A DNA stretch of 64,000 nucleotides. Source: Rhizomys pruinosus (Eukaryota > Chordata > Mammalia > Rodentia > Spalacidae). Shown one piece after another: positions 11,534 to 23,140 of this stretch. Location: NCBI GenBank assembly GCA_009823505.1, contig VZQC01007061.1, forward strand, positions 1,146,539-1,210,538. The letters run 5' to 3'. The position numbers and the translations under genes were made by a program. Within the stretch, counting starts at the first letter, position 1; each line of letters opens with the position of its first letter. The notes under the pieces are model-generated. The model saw only the letters and a list, made by a program, of their open reading frames with translations. It did not search any database and was not told the DNA's origin.

Positions 11534-13110
11534 AAAGACAGGCACATGAGGCTTAGTCACTCTGGGAACGTATTCATTTCAGGAATTGCCAGGGAACGGC
11601 AACTGTGGCACCTGGTGAGCAGCCAGCCAGCCAGCAAGATGGTGACTGAGGTACACTCTTTTATAGGCCCTGGGTGGGACCTCAGGTAAAGGGGAAGAGG
11701 TCATAAGATTGACAGCCTCTGGAGGAAGTGGACATCTGTATGTCCCTTGGAATTCTGGGAAACTCAAACCCAACAGACCTGACTATGTTGTTTTGTGGGA
11801 ACATTGTGGACACATTTAGAACTTTGGGCTGGAAAAGCCATTGAGTGCTCAGAGCATAAGAAGCTGTTGCTGCTGAGAAGTGTTGATGGAGGCCTGGCTT
11901 CTGACATTTTGGAGGGAAGACTGAGATTCTCTCTGAGATTTCATTGGGGCCATTCATGTGATATATTTGAATTAAGAGTCTGTGGAAGTGAAACCTTTGC
12001 TTTACTTGGGACAATTGCTGGTTAGCTAGGGCTGAAAAGTCAGCTGATAAATAAGAAACCAACATTATTTGAGGTGAAATATACAGTCCAAGCTGTACCT
12101 TAAGCTAGAAGCTGAATTTGGTAATGTGTAAGAGTCTCCCATATGGTACTGGTTTTGAAGGCAGGAAGGGTCAGGGAGACCAGCTAAGGTTTGACACTGT
12201 GTGGCAGGGTTAGAGTCTCCCAGGAGAGAGGTCATTGATTAAAGGTACAGCCTCAGTTGAAGTAAAAACCCCAGAAGTAAAGGGGTCATGGAGAATAGCT
12301 GAGGCTTGGGATCATGTGGCAGGATTGGAGTCCCTGAAGAGGCCAGTGTAAGGTCGTAGCCCACCTAAGTCAGGGACTTCAGAAGGCCAATTGAGGCAGA
12401 AGTTCCAAGAAATAATTATCCTGGAATACGTTCCTGCAACCCGAGAAAAGTTGCTGCAACATCCTGCAATCACACCTCACCCAGGATCAGAACCAGGCCT
12501 TGGTTTCTCCTGAGATGCTTCTACTGATACCAGCCACCTATGCCCATTCCCCAATTTCCTTGTCCCCACTTCCTGTGTGCCTGGGTATAAAACTGCCATT
12601 TGGGGTACATTCTAACAATGGTCATCCTAACCCCGACACGGGGAGGCCAGCGGGCCTTCCTGAAATAAACCCAACTTCCTTTTCATCGAAGTCCTGACAT
12701 TTTCTCCCCTCAAAATGAACCTGACAGCCAGGAGGCTATTAGAGAAACTTCGGCCCAGTTGCAGTAGAGAGCCCAGGATATGGGAGTTGCCAATCCTGCA
12801 GGATGACCACAAAGGACAATGACAGGCATGCAGCAGAGCCAGCCTGAGCCTCCTGGGCATGCTGTGTGTATTGCAGATGGCTGAACCAGAGACGTTCAAC
12901 TGCTCGAGTCCTTTGGGGCCCAGTATATCATGACTGAGTCCCAGATGTCAGACACTGAGCTAAAGGATTTGATTTATACTGCTAGGTGTTAGGTTTTGCT
13001 TTGATCTGATTGTAACTGTACCCTAGTTCTTCCATCTTGGAATAAGAAAGTATTTAACTTATTTTTTATTTTATAGGAGTCCCCAGTTAAAGAGATTTTA
13101 AAAACGACTT

Positions 13111-13254
13111 GGTCTTTTTGAGACAGGGTCTCCCTTTAGTCCCAGCTGGCCTGGAGCTCTCTATGTAGACCATGCTGGCCTTGAACTCACAGAGATCCAC
13201 CTGCCTCTGCCTCCTCAATCCTGGGATTAAAGGTGTGCGTCACCACACCCAGCA
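13111..13254 (-). mobile_element. B1-like SINE in MaLR interior
   Basis: acttggtctttttgagacag through caccacacccagc. Confidence 0.93.
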
Positions 13255-13326
13255 TGTGACATTGGACTTTTAAGTTGGTAGATTTTTGAAAGACTATGGG
13301 ACTTTTAAAACTGTACTGTGGTTTTG

Positions 13327-13590
13327 GAGCTGGAGAGATGGCCTAGCGGTTAAGAGCACCAACCGCTCTTACAGAGGACCTGGGTTCGATCCCCAGCACC
13401 CACATGGCGGCCAAGAACAGTCTGAAACTCCAATTCCAGGAGAACTCCAGTTCCAGGGGAATCCAAGACCCTCTTCTGACCTCCACGGCATTGCACGACA
13501 CGGGTGCACAGACCTGCATGCAGACAGTACATTCATACACATACAGAAATAAATAAAATTTTGAAAAAAATAAAATAAAATAAATAAAAT
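13327..13590 (+). mobile_element. B2-like SINE, long-body form
   Basis: Contains both modules. Direct repeat actgtactgtggttt occurs at 13312 and again (ttgtactgtggttt) at 13588, flanking the element and its AAATAAA tail. Confidence 0.94.
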
Positions 13591-14381
13591 TGTACTGTGG
13601 TTTCTATTATGTTAACATGAGATCTTGGGGATAAATGAGACAAGAAAGGTTATGGTTTAACGGTGCTGTGTCTGTGTGTCAGGTTCACAAGGGGTCATTT
13701 GTGCTCCTTAGTTTTTGTCACCTTGACACAAACAAGAGACGTCTGAAAAGAGGGAGCTTCAACTGAGGAATTTTCTCCGTCATCAGCAGATTGGTGTTGC
13801 TGGGCATGTGGGCAGAGCATTTTCTTGGTTGCTAATTGATGTAGAAGGGCCCAGCCCAATAGGGGCAGTGCCATCCCTAGACAGGTGGGCTTGGGCTATA
13901 TTGGAAAGGTAATTGAGCAAGTCTGGGGGAGCCAGCCAGTCCACAGTGTTCCTTCCTTCATGGCCTCTACTTCAGTTCCTGCCTCCAGGTTCTTGCCCTG
14001 ACCTTCCTCAGAAGTGGACTATTTAGGAGGTGTAAGATGAAATAAACCCTTTCCTCCCCAAGTTGCTTGAGGAGTCAGAGTGTTTGTTTAATCACAGCAA
14101 CAGAAAACCAAACTAAACCATTATGTCAGAAATATAGACACCCTTGTGGTTTTCCCTGTCAGAATTTATCAAATAACCAATAAATTCACAAGGTACATGG
14201 TGTTCGTTGGCTGTAATTTGCCAAATAGTCCCGACTTCCCTTGATAGCAGTGTGGTAGTGGAAAACACAGGTTCTTTTATCCTGATTTTAATTACTTATA
14301 TTAACTCTCAAATCACACATGAATACTTCATACAAATATACATGCAGGTTAACGAATGGCTAAAAAGGCGGGGGGGGGGTA

Positions 14382-14531
14382 AAGCCGGGCATAGTGGCGC
14401 ACGTCTTTAATCCTAGCACTTGGGAGGGAGAGGCAGGTGGATCTGATCTCTGTGAGTTCAAGGCCCATCTGGTCTAGATAGTGAGCTCCAGGCCAGCTGG
14501 GACTAAACAAAAAGACTGAAAAAAAAAGGGG
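14382..14531 (+). mobile_element. B1-like SINE
   Basis: aaagccgggcatagtggcgc through ggactaaacaaaaagactga, flanked by G-rich runs. Confidence 0.92.
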
Positions 14532-15194
14532 GGGGGGTTTAGGAGACTGCAAAGGTCACAGAGTCTGACTGGAAGTTGGAAGCAGGTGTGAGGAAGTCTG
14601 CAAGGGACCAGATAAGAAGTCTCAGCATGGGAAGGAAACCAGATAAGAAACTTTATGAACTGCTGGCCTAGAGCTGCCCAGGGTAGAGCTGTCAAGTGCA
14701 GGTCCAGGTGAGAGGCTGTATAAGGGTCAGTTTGAAGTGGGCTGAATGTCATGGGCAGGAGACACTGAGCTGAAACTGCAGCCTAGGGACAGAGCCACAA
14801 GTCCTTTGCTCTGGTAATTTTCCTGGACAAGGAAAATTTCATGGCACGTGACCGGGTCAGCATGCCTGTCATGTTTTGGTCTTGGGGTGCCCCTTTTTTA
14901 GCCTCAGAGATGGGTTCTGTCTGGAGTGGCTGATCGGCTCATGTGTGTGGTTTCTGGTGCTTTGACGCATACGTCAGCTTGTGCCTCCTGGTGTGTTGGC
15001 AGATGTGGTTGCTTGTTTGTGTAAACAAGATCTAGAGTCATTGTTTCTTGGCACTTGAAAATGAAGTAACTCGGGATAAAGTAGTTGCTTTATAAAGTGG
15101 CGTCATTCCAGGCTAGGAATAGCCTGAAAGCTGACATCATACAATACAAGTAGCCTGAGACAGGGATAGCCTGCTCTCCTCACTAGCCCCTTGG
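14532..15194. other. Non-repeat intergenic sequence
   Basis: No element recognised. 14126-14381 is likewise unassigned. Confidence 0.5.
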
Positions 15195-15541
15195 TTGTTG
15201 TTTTGTTTTATTGTTTGTTTTTTTGAGACAGGGTCACTATGTAGCCCAAGCTGGCCTTTCGAGTACCAAGATTATAGGTGTAAAACACTATAGATTATAG
15301 ATTTCTAAACTAGGATACCAGAAGTAGTAAGTATATAGGGGAAAATGTGAAAACTTATTACTGGTTAAAATTAGAGTCAAGCACCGGGTGTGGTGGCGCA
15401 CACCTTTAATCCTAGCACTTGGGAGGCAGAAGCAGGCGGATCTTTGTGAGTTCAAGGCCAGCCTAGTCTACAGAGTGAGTTCCAGGACAGCTGGGGCTAC
15501 AGGGAGACCCTGTCTTGAAAAGACCCCCCCAAAAAAAAAAT
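15195..15541. mobile_element. Old B1 fragment (-) and young B1 (+)
   Basis: 15195-15287 is a shortened reverse B1 (tttgagacagggtcactatg). 15383-15541 is a full + strand B1. ttagagtcaagca (15370) and tagagtcaagca (15541) flank it as a target duplication. Confidence 0.88.
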
Positions 15542-15747
15542 AGAGTCAAGCAAGTATTAGAAAGGCAGAAGGATCACAAGTTTGAGTCTATCCTGGGCTA
15601 TATAATAATTTTATGTCTCAAAGCAGGGGTGGGTGGCTCAAAACCTACCATTAAGCAACATAAAAGGGGGACTGTGGATGTAGCAATAGCTGAGTAGTAG
15701 AGGCTACAGGCTTCCCTGCATGAGGGCCTCGGTTCATCTTCAGCACT

Positions 15748-16015
15748 TAAAAGAGAAAAGGAGAAGGAGGAGGAGAAAAGAGAAAGAGAAGAGGAGGAAG
15801 AAAAGAAAGAGAAGGAGGAAGAGGAGGAGGAAGAAAAGGAAGAAAAGGAGGAGGAAGAGAAGGAGAGGAGGAGGAGGAGGAAGAGAAAAAGGAAGACAAG
15901 GAGGAAGAGAAGAAGGAAAGGAGGAGGAAGAGAAGAAAGAGAAGAAGGAAGAGAAGGGGTAAGGAGGAGGAAGAGGAGGAGGAGGAAGAGAAGAAGGAAG
16001 AGGAAAAGGAGGAGA
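15748..16015. repeat. Polypurine (GGA/GAA)n tract
   Basis: About 270 bp of almost pure purine on the + strand, with irregular AGG/AGA units. It produces an artefactual Arg/Lys/Glu-rich open frame. Confidence 0.97.
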
Positions 16016-16020
16016 TTGCG

Positions 16021-16480
16021 GTGCCAGTAGTGACTAGGGATGTAGCTCAGTTGGTAGAGTATTTTTTTTCTCTCTCTCTCCCTTCTTTTCTTTTATCTTT
16101 TTGAGACAGGGTCTCCTCATAGCCCCAGCTGGCCTGGAACTTATTATGTAGAACAGACTGGCCTTGAACTCACAGAGATCCGCCTGCCTCTGCCTCCGAA
16201 GTGCTGGGATCAAAGGCGTGGGCCGCCACACCTGGCTGGTAGAGTCCTTTCTTAACACCCGTGAAGCTGTGAGTTCCATCTCCAGCACCATGCAAATCAA
16301 ATGTGGTGGTAAATGCCTGTAATATTAGCACCAGAGAAGTGGAAGCAGGAGGATCACCTTGGGCTATATAGAGAATTCAAGGTCACCTTGGGCTATATAG
16401 AGAATTCAAGGTCACCTTGGGCTATATAGAGAATTCGAGGTCAGCTTGGGCTCTATGAAACCCTATCCCAAAACAAAACA
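16021..16480 (+). mobile_element. B4-type SINE split by a minus-strand B1
   Basis: ID-like head 16028-16060 (gatgtagctcagttggtaga). It is interrupted by B1 16061-16236 and resumes at 16237 with the target duplication tggtagagt, then the B1-like half. The B4 tail contains a 30-bp unit (begins gggctatatagagaattc) in three to four near-perfect copies at about 16353-16455. Confidence 0.88.
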
Positions 16481-16489
16481 AAACAAAAA

Positions 16490-17357
16490 AGGCAAGCAAC
16501 AAGAGTTGGAAATTTTTGCAACTCAAACAATTTATGTCCAGAACATGGGACTTACAGATCAGTAGGAAAGAGACAGACAACGTAACAGAAAACAGGCGGG
16601 AAATTTGAACAGGGATATTACAAATAAGGCTCTCCAAATGCCCTATCATTGTACCGGAATATGTTCAATATCATTGCCAGGGAAATTCAAAGCTACAGTG
16701 ACCTAACATAGAAAGGACCTGGCAGGATGGGAAGGGAGTGCATCCTTGTGTCTGTTGGTGGGAGTTGGCATACCACTTTGGCATCAACTACAGTGGAGTA
16801 GTTGCAGTGCTCAGCAATTCTACTTCTAGATATGTATCCAATGGAGAAGTGCCCATAGTATCCTGAAAGACATGGATAAGAATGTTCACACAGTACCCTT
16901 GTCAATAGTCCAAACTGAAAACAGCAAGCAACCAAACAAAACTGACATGTCTATCAACAGAGAATACCTAAATGGCAGCATATTTCTATGATGACATACT
17001 ATACAGCAGTGTAAAGGAAGAAACAACACCTACAAGAAGCAGCATGGATCAATCTCACAAGTTCGATCATGAGAAAAATAGCAAAACCCACCCATTACCA
17101 CCAACAACAACCACAAAAATTCAGACACATATTCTATGATTCTTCTGATAGAAAGTTCAAAACAGGCATAACTAATCTGATCTATGGTGACAGAATTGAG
17201 GAGGACAGTTACCCTGAAGAAGGTAGAGATTTACAGCTAGTACAAGGGGCTTGGGAGATGCTCAGAATAATCTATTTCACAACCTGAGGTCTGGTTACGC
17301 ACATGTGATCACCTACTTTTCTGTCTTGATTTACACCTCAATAAAACATTTCCATTA
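16490..17357 (+). mobile_element. Ancient L1M 3'-end relic
   Basis: Ordered, diverged matches to old mammalian L1 3' ends: tacctaaatggcagcatatt, actatacagcagtgtaaagg, agcatggatcaatctcacaa, ttcaaaacaggcataactaa, and the terminal gatttacacctcaataaaac. No functional ORF remains. Confidence 0.85.
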
Positions 17358-17360
17358 AGG

Positions 17361-17529
17361 GCTGGGAGATGGCTCACTGGCTAAAGAATTTGTCCTGCCG
17401 GGCACAGTGGCACATGCCTGTAATCCCAGCACTCGGGAGGCAGAGGCAGTCAGATCTCTGTGGGTTAAAGGCCAGCCTGGTTTGCATAGTGAGTTCCAGC
17501 CCAGCTGGGGCTACAGGGAGACCCTATCT

Positions 17530-17578
<49 letters not shown>

Positions 17579-17905
17579 ACACACAGAATTTGTCCTGCCA
17601 GCATAGGGACCTGAGTTCAAATCCTCAGAACCTATGGAAAGCTAGCTATACAGTAGGGAATGCCTGTAATCCAAGTGCTTTTACAGTGAGATGGGAGACA
17701 GAGACGGAGAACCCCTGAAACTCTTAGGCCGGCTAGTCTGGCATACATCAAACAAACAATATAGGAGACCTGTCTCAAACAAAGTGGAAGGTGAAGACAC
17801 ACACTCAAGGTTGCCCTTTGACCTCCACATGCACATGCCACACTCACACACAATTGCACACACGCACATCATACAACACACATATACACAGATAACATTA
17901 AAAAA
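17361..17905 (+). mobile_element. tRNA-derived SINE split by a B1 with a 15-bp target duplication
   Basis: Head 17361-17399 (gctgggagatggctcactgg). B1 insert 17400-17584 with a (CA)n tail at 17533-17584. The perfect duplication agaatttgtcctgcc is at 17385-17399 and 17585-17599. The SINE then continues (gacctgagttcaaatcctca) to a CA-rich end near 17905. Confidence 0.93.
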
Positions 17906-18737
17906 CGTTTCCATTAAATGGTGGCCCAAACAGGCATATTAGTCTGTCCAGAGTCACACAGCTCTGAGGTGAGAAATTAAAAGTGCTCAGTTGCTATTTC
18001 CATTTTGTCCTCAATCCATACGTCTCTTGGCATGACACTGTCTACAGCTATAGAGAGAGGGAAGGAAAAAAACCCACTCGGGGACACTTGCTATGGTAAA
18101 AGCCAGCACCAAGCTTCCTCTGAGGGAGACGCTGTGCAGGGAAACACCTTGATGGGCCTTCGGGTGTGGAAAAGAGAGGCAGGTCTAGCCTGGAGAGCTG
18201 TGACAGAAGTGGAGAGAGACAGAGAGAATGAAACCAGCCAGGGAACAAGCAGGGGCAGCCAGGGTATGCAGAAACATGGCTGCCTGGGTCTCTGCTGCAC
18301 AAAGCTGGCTCCCTCCCTCCCCCTCCCACCTCCCCTACACCCCTGAAATGACAGCTGCCCTCAGCGTCTGAGATGATAAAACCCAGCGTTTTAGGAGAAA
18401 TCAAATGACGGGCATGGGAAGGTGCGTGTGTGTGTGTGGGGGGGGGTGCATTCCACACCTGGCCTGATAGAGTTCCGAAGCACTAGGTGCTCAGGCAGGT
18501 AGGAGGGTGAGGAAGGGAAGGACGTCCAACACAGGCCAGCCAGAGAGAGGACAGAGGGGCCAGAGCCCCTGTGGGAAGCTCAGGCTTATTTTTCCAACCT
18601 GAGTAAGGCAGGATAAGAATGGACGTTTGAGGACTCAGGGGCTTGGATGATGGGCCGACCTTAGAGTTTCATGGAAAAGCAACAGGGAGGGCAGATGTGG
18701 CTCTGGGCCAGCCCAGCTCAGAATTTTCCCATGTCCC
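17906..18737. other. Non-repeat intergenic sequence
   Basis: Unique, with a short TG/G run at 18425-18447. Overlapping open frames on both strands have no family signature. Confidence 0.5.
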
Positions 18738-18949
18738 TTTAAAAATTTTCTTTAATTTATTTTTATGTATATCAGTGTTATGCCTGCATGTGTGTAAGTG
18801 CATCTGCATCATGCAGTGCCCATGGAGGACAGAAAGGGCATTGGATCCTCTGGAACTGGAGTTACTGATGGTTGCTAGCTGTCATGTGGGTGCTGGGATT
18901 TGAACCAGGATCCTCTGCAGGAGCAGCTAGTGCTCTTAACCACTGAGCC
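18738..18949 (-). mobile_element. B2/B3-type SINE
   Basis: ctttaatttatttttatgta through ctcttaaccactgagcccc. Confidence 0.85.
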
Positions 18950-18951
18950 CC

Positions 18952-19503
18952 GATTTCTGAATTCTTTGAGATAGATGTTTTTATTATTGATTTGAGACTT
19001 CTCATCTTTTCCGATGTAAGCTAATAATTTTTCAGATGTTTTCCTTAGCATTGCTTCAGCTATGTTCCATGAATTTTGCTATATCATCTTTCTTCTTTTT
19101 GCTTGTTCTTTCATCCATTCTTCCTTTTCTTTTCTCTTGCTATGCCAGCTAGGCTGCCCTCAAACTTGAAATCTTCCTGCATCAGCCTCCCAAGTGCTAA
19201 GATTACATTTAATTTTCATTCAGTTCAAATTTTTGATGTTCCTTGATCTATGCAGTATTATGGATGTTTAGCTCTAAGGTTTTAGAAGTTTTCCTGTTGT
19301 TCTTATATTATTGCCTGCTAATTTGATGCCATTACGGTCAGAGAACATAGTTTGATTTCAGTACTTTTAAATTTGTTGATGTTTGTTTTGCCACAGAATG
19401 TTCTGTCTTGGTATGTATCCAATGGGCACTTTAAAAGAATGCATGGTGTCTTGTAATTGGATGAAACTACTTCCAACTTCATGGTGATCACTTTATCCAG
19501 CAA
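18952..19503 (-). mobile_element. Ancient L1 ORF2 fragment, reverse
   Basis: tttgatgccattacggtcag, aatttgttgatgtttgtttt and tggtatgtatccaatgggca follow reverse-oriented L1 ORF2 in order. A B1-like remnant sits at 19130-19206. Confidence 0.78.
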
Positions 19504-20340
19504 TTTAAAAGATACACAAGAAGGAAGGCAGTAAAGAAATTACGTTGTTTGGCATATGGGCCACCCAGTTCTGCGCAGGGGTTGACACAGGAACTGTTGA
19601 AGTACGGAGTTGAAAAAAGAATCTTGGCAAACTGATAGCAAGGAGATAATGTACAAATTCTCTTTGGGCAATTCTGCCTGGCTCACGTTGTTGCATTGGA
19701 GGCCGTTCCTTTAGTGTTGGCAGTGAATAGGGTTTGGAAAATGTCTCTTCCTGGTCTTCCTTGGCCTTGTGGGGCTTGGCTGGGTGGCACATAAAAGTGC
19801 ACTTACTTTAATAATCAAGACTTGTAGGAAGATCCAGTTTGAATTGGGGCCTATTTCTCGGCTAGCACTCCTCAGGGCACCATGTGGATGGGAGTCAGGA
19901 GATTTCTCTGACTCTGCCCCAAGAAGAAGCAGACAACCTGGCCCAGGTGCATGATGCTGGGTGGGGCAATGCTGTACAGTGGCACAGAATTGGGGGTGTG
20001 TGGTTGGCTCTGGGAACTGATGTCATTTTGCTTATAAAGGCAAGCTGTAGCAGGCAATAAACCGAATTCTCCATTCCCATCACTACAGAATTCCTGGCAG
20101 TCATTTTTTGCATGCATACAGGCCAAAGCAGGCTTGCATTTCGTTTGGGTGACCAGTGGGTTGGACAACAGTTCTTAGACCACCAACTTGGATAGCTGGT
20201 GTGGTGACGTGAGTTATGAGTGGACATAGGCTGAAGATAGGCCATCAGTGATCAGCTTGAAATTCCTGTCCAGGGGCCAGCAGTCTCTGGGCGGGTGGGA
20301 AATCACGGTGCCAACAGTCGGAAATGTTCTGTTGTCCCAG
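19504..20340. other. Unrecognised block, possible decayed retrocopy
   Basis: About 840 bp of non-SINE sequence with three modest reverse-strand open frames (95, 98 and 116 codons) in shifting frames. I recognise no family in the translations. It could be an old processed pseudogene, retroviral remnant or plain unique DNA. Confidence 0.3.
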
Positions 20341-20744
20341 GCTAAGGACCTGAGTTGGAGGTACCTCTCAGGTTGGGTTATGGGAGTAACCGGCTGACCT
20401 CTGTGTAGAGAGGTCAGTTCCCTACAGTGGCCACTGGCGAGTACTGTGCTCCCCTTCCCTTAGCAGGGCTGCGTTGTACCTGCTCATGGCAAAGAAAGTT
20501 TCCTATAAAGACTAAAGTTGTACGATGTGACTTTGGACCTATGAATGCACTGCATCTGGGCTGAAAGCTCTGTCTTATGTTCCAGAGTGCTCCTGGAATA
20601 TAGAAGCTGAGCTTTATGTCTCTTCTCCTTCTTCTTGTTTACTATCTGTTGTTATAACTAATATAAGAGCTCAGTCCTACAGATCACTTATTCTGATGTG
20701 TCCTTGCTCTGCTCTTCCTTTCAGTTTCCTTACCCTGTCTGTAG

Positions 20745-21215
20745 GAAACAGAAAGCCTTAAGGGTCAGTTTATGCATAGACAACACAGTACTTCTATGGA
20801 CATTGGACATGGTCCCAGATGGCTAATGCTAGACATCCAGAGGGCTATGAGTCAGCACAAAATGGCTGACGCTGGATGTCCAGGGATCCCAAAACTATAC
20901 TATGATACAAACTTTCACATAAGTTTTTTGGCAGACTGCTAGTTTTGTGTAATTCTGTATAAATATGACTGAGGTCAGAGGCCAGAGACCTCCACCTTGG
21001 CCAGCCTGCCTGTGTCTGTTTGCCTGTACGTCTATGTGTATACCTCCATGTGGCCTGTGTGCCAGTCTACATGTGTCTCTGTGCCTGCCTGTGTGAAGCC
21101 CATGTGTGCTTGGTTGCCTGGTGTTGGCTGCCTGCCTAGCAGCCTTTGTGCTGGTGAATAAATTATATCATATTCCTCTGATGATCCTCTTTATCTCTCC
21201 AACCGCCTGGACTCC
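20745..21215 (+). mobile_element. Possible solo retroviral LTR
   Basis: Contains a TATA-like tataaatatgactg at about 20958 and, about 200 bp later, a polyadenylation signal in gtgaataaattatat, with two copies of a gctagacatccag / gctggatgtccag motif upstream. The promoter-to-polyA spacing is LTR-like, but I cannot place the family or exact ends. Confidence 0.4.
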
Positions 21216-21274
21216 TGTGACCCTCTTCTTAGCATCGGAGCATGGTGTCATACTGCCCTACTGCCCTCATATGC

Positions 21275-21425
21275 TTTTTTTTATCTTTTTAATTGAGAAA
21301 AATAAGGCCCTTAGGAGGGAAGGAGCTTATAGTAAATGATACAGCTAGTTAGGGGCAAAACTGGAAGTAGAAACCATGCTACCTGACTATGTTCTCTCCG
21401 CCGCACAAGGCTGCCTTCAGTATTT
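21275..21425 (-). mobile_element. MIR relic
   Basis: gaaaaataaggcccttagga, then atacagctagttaggggcaa, then gaaaccatgctacctgacta, matching reverse MIR in order. Confidence 0.55.
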
Positions 21426-21659
21426 GCTCAACAGAACACAAAAGTGAGATGCTTGCTCATTTTTCCTTCTCCATATTTTTTCTCACTGTATCTATGCTTG
21501 TGACAGATTGTAAGCAAACTTACTGTGTGGGCTCCCACTGAGAGGAGAGGTGGATAAACAATTGTCAAAGGTTGTTGACATGGATAAAACCAACAGAATA
21601 AAAATCAATGAAAAAAAATCAGTATTAGTGAAAGGCAATTTGGTTTTTACTTTTTGAGA

Positions 21660-22113
21660 GCAAAATAAGAAANTCCAAAGTCTTCCACATTTCTCCAAAC
21701 ATCCACATGGTCAGGTTCTTCACAGCCAACAGCCCACTCTCTGGTACCAAATAACTGTATTAATCACTTTTCTGTTGCTGTGATAAAGCACCATGACCAA
21801 GGAACTTATAAAAGGAAGAGTTTATTTGAGCTTACGATTGATGGTTCCAGGGAATTAGAGTCCATTGTGGCGGGAGGCATGGTGGCTGGATCTGGAGCAG
21901 GAAGCCGAAGGTCACATCTCGCAAAGAGCACAGGAAGCAGAGAGAGAGTAACTGTAGACCGAGAGGCTTGTTAAGCTCACTAAGCCTGCCCCCAGTGACA
22001 CACTTCCTCCAGCATGGCCACACACCCCAAGACCTCCAAAAACAGCGCCACTAACTGGAGACAAACATCTGAATACCTAGAGCCTATGGTGGACACTCAT
22101 TCAAACCACCACA
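21660..22113 (-). mobile_element. ORR1-like MaLR 5' LTR with start of its interior
   Basis: LTR 21756-22113 (358 bp). Reverse-complemented, it starts TGTGGTGGTTTGAATGAG, the usual ORR1 beginning, and ends ...GTGATTAATACA. The adjoining 21660-21755 reads, in reverse, TTGGTACCAGAGAGTGGG, the interior start after the primer-binding region. The rest of the interior and the 3' LTR are absent. A single N lies at 21672. Confidence 0.9.
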
Positions 22114-22794
22114 CCTAGGGACCCTCAGCTCTCACAGAATGGTCACCAGCATGATGACCCAGGCCATCAAGAGTTCCCGGTTTGTAGTCTGTGTCGCCCT
22201 GTGCAACCTGAAGCTCCATTGAGTGACCAAAGCACATGCTAGGAGGCCACAGTATCAGGGGTTGAAACAGGGCTCTGCGTGGGCTGGTAGCAGTGCTGAG
22301 AGTGTTTTGCTTGCTGTGGGTCGAGGAGGCACCAGTTGGTATATGCTGAGGGGCGATGGGGGCATGGCCTCTAGACAGATGGAAGCCTGGTGGGTATAGG
22401 ACCCTCCTCTTCTAGATTCTTCTCCAAATGCCCTCATCACCTGCACTCATGCTATGTCCCTGTCCACCCAGAACCCAGGCACACAGGCCTCATTCAGGAT
22501 GTTTCCTCACCTACTGGTAACTGGCATGAGCCAGGGGAAAGGGGCTCAGCATCTCATCTAATGTGCTAGTTAGGACTTGGTGCAAGGAGGTGGTGGGGGG
22601 TGAAGCCGGGATCTCCTGCGTTCTCCGCAAACATAACCCCTGAGGGGGCCTCGAACATTCATTTCTCCCCTCCCTCCCCCCATCCTTCCTCTTCCCTTCT
22701 CCCCTCCCTCCCCCATCCTTCCTCTTCCCTTCTCCTCTCCTTTCCCACCCCCTCCCTCTACCTCTCTTTTCCTTTCTCTTCCTTTGTTCCTTCC
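22114..22794. other. Non-repeat sequence with polypyrimidine duplication
   Basis: Unique until 22662-22760, where a 37-bp C/T-rich unit (contains catccttcctcttcccttct) is repeated twice. Confidence 0.6.
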
Positions 22795-23140
22795 TTTCTC
22801 ACACAGGATCTTATGTAGCCCAGGCTGGCCTCAAACTCAGTAAGTAGCTGAAGATGACCTTGCACTCTGATCCTCCTGCCTCTGCCTCCTGGGGGCTGGA
22901 GAGATAGCCTAGCGGTTAAGAGCGCCGACCACTCTTGCAGAGGACCCAGGTTCGATCCCCAGCACCCACATGGTGGCTGAGAACCGTCTGAAACTCCAAT
23001 TCCAGGAGAACTCCAGTTCCAGGGGAATCCGAGACCCTCTTCTGACCTCCGCGGCATTGCACGACACCGGTGCACAAACTTGCATGCAGACAGTACATTC
23101 ATACACATACAGAAATAAATAAAATTAAAAAAAAAAAAGA
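22795..23140. mobile_element. Old B1 fragment (-) then long-body B2 (+)
   Basis: 22795-22888 reverse B1-like (tagcccaggctggcctcaaa). 22890-23140 + strand B2 with both internal modules and an A-rich tail. Confidence 0.9.

Larger units (their letters stand above)
9850..14120 (+). mobile_element. Complete MaLR-type LTR retrotransposon (LTR-interior-LTR) with nested SINEs
   Basis: The 5' LTR is 9850-10810 (interrupted by SINEs at 9866-10387), the interior 10811-13699 and the 3' LTR 13700-14120. The LTRs align along their length (gcctgttagtttttgt vs gctccttagtttttgt; ggcagtgccatacctaggca vs ggcagtgccatccctagaca; aatcacagcaacagaaa in both). The interior starts aaattagtaccagagag, the form typical just after MaLR 5' LTRs. 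A perfect 5-bp target duplication, ttatg, lies at 9845-9849 and 14121-14125. There is no long ORF: the element is non-autonomous, or decayed. Its interior at 11990-12062 is homologous, in reverse, to 41349-41415 of the second element. Confidence 0.88.

Noticed and set aside
15720..15962. Arg/Lys/Glu-rich open frame
   Set aside because: Translation of a polypurine simple repeat.
16028..16060. tRNA gene-like A-box sequence
   Set aside because: It is the ID/tRNA-derived head of a B4 SINE, interrupted by a B1, and not a cloverleaf tRNA gene. The same applies to the heads of all B2 copies.
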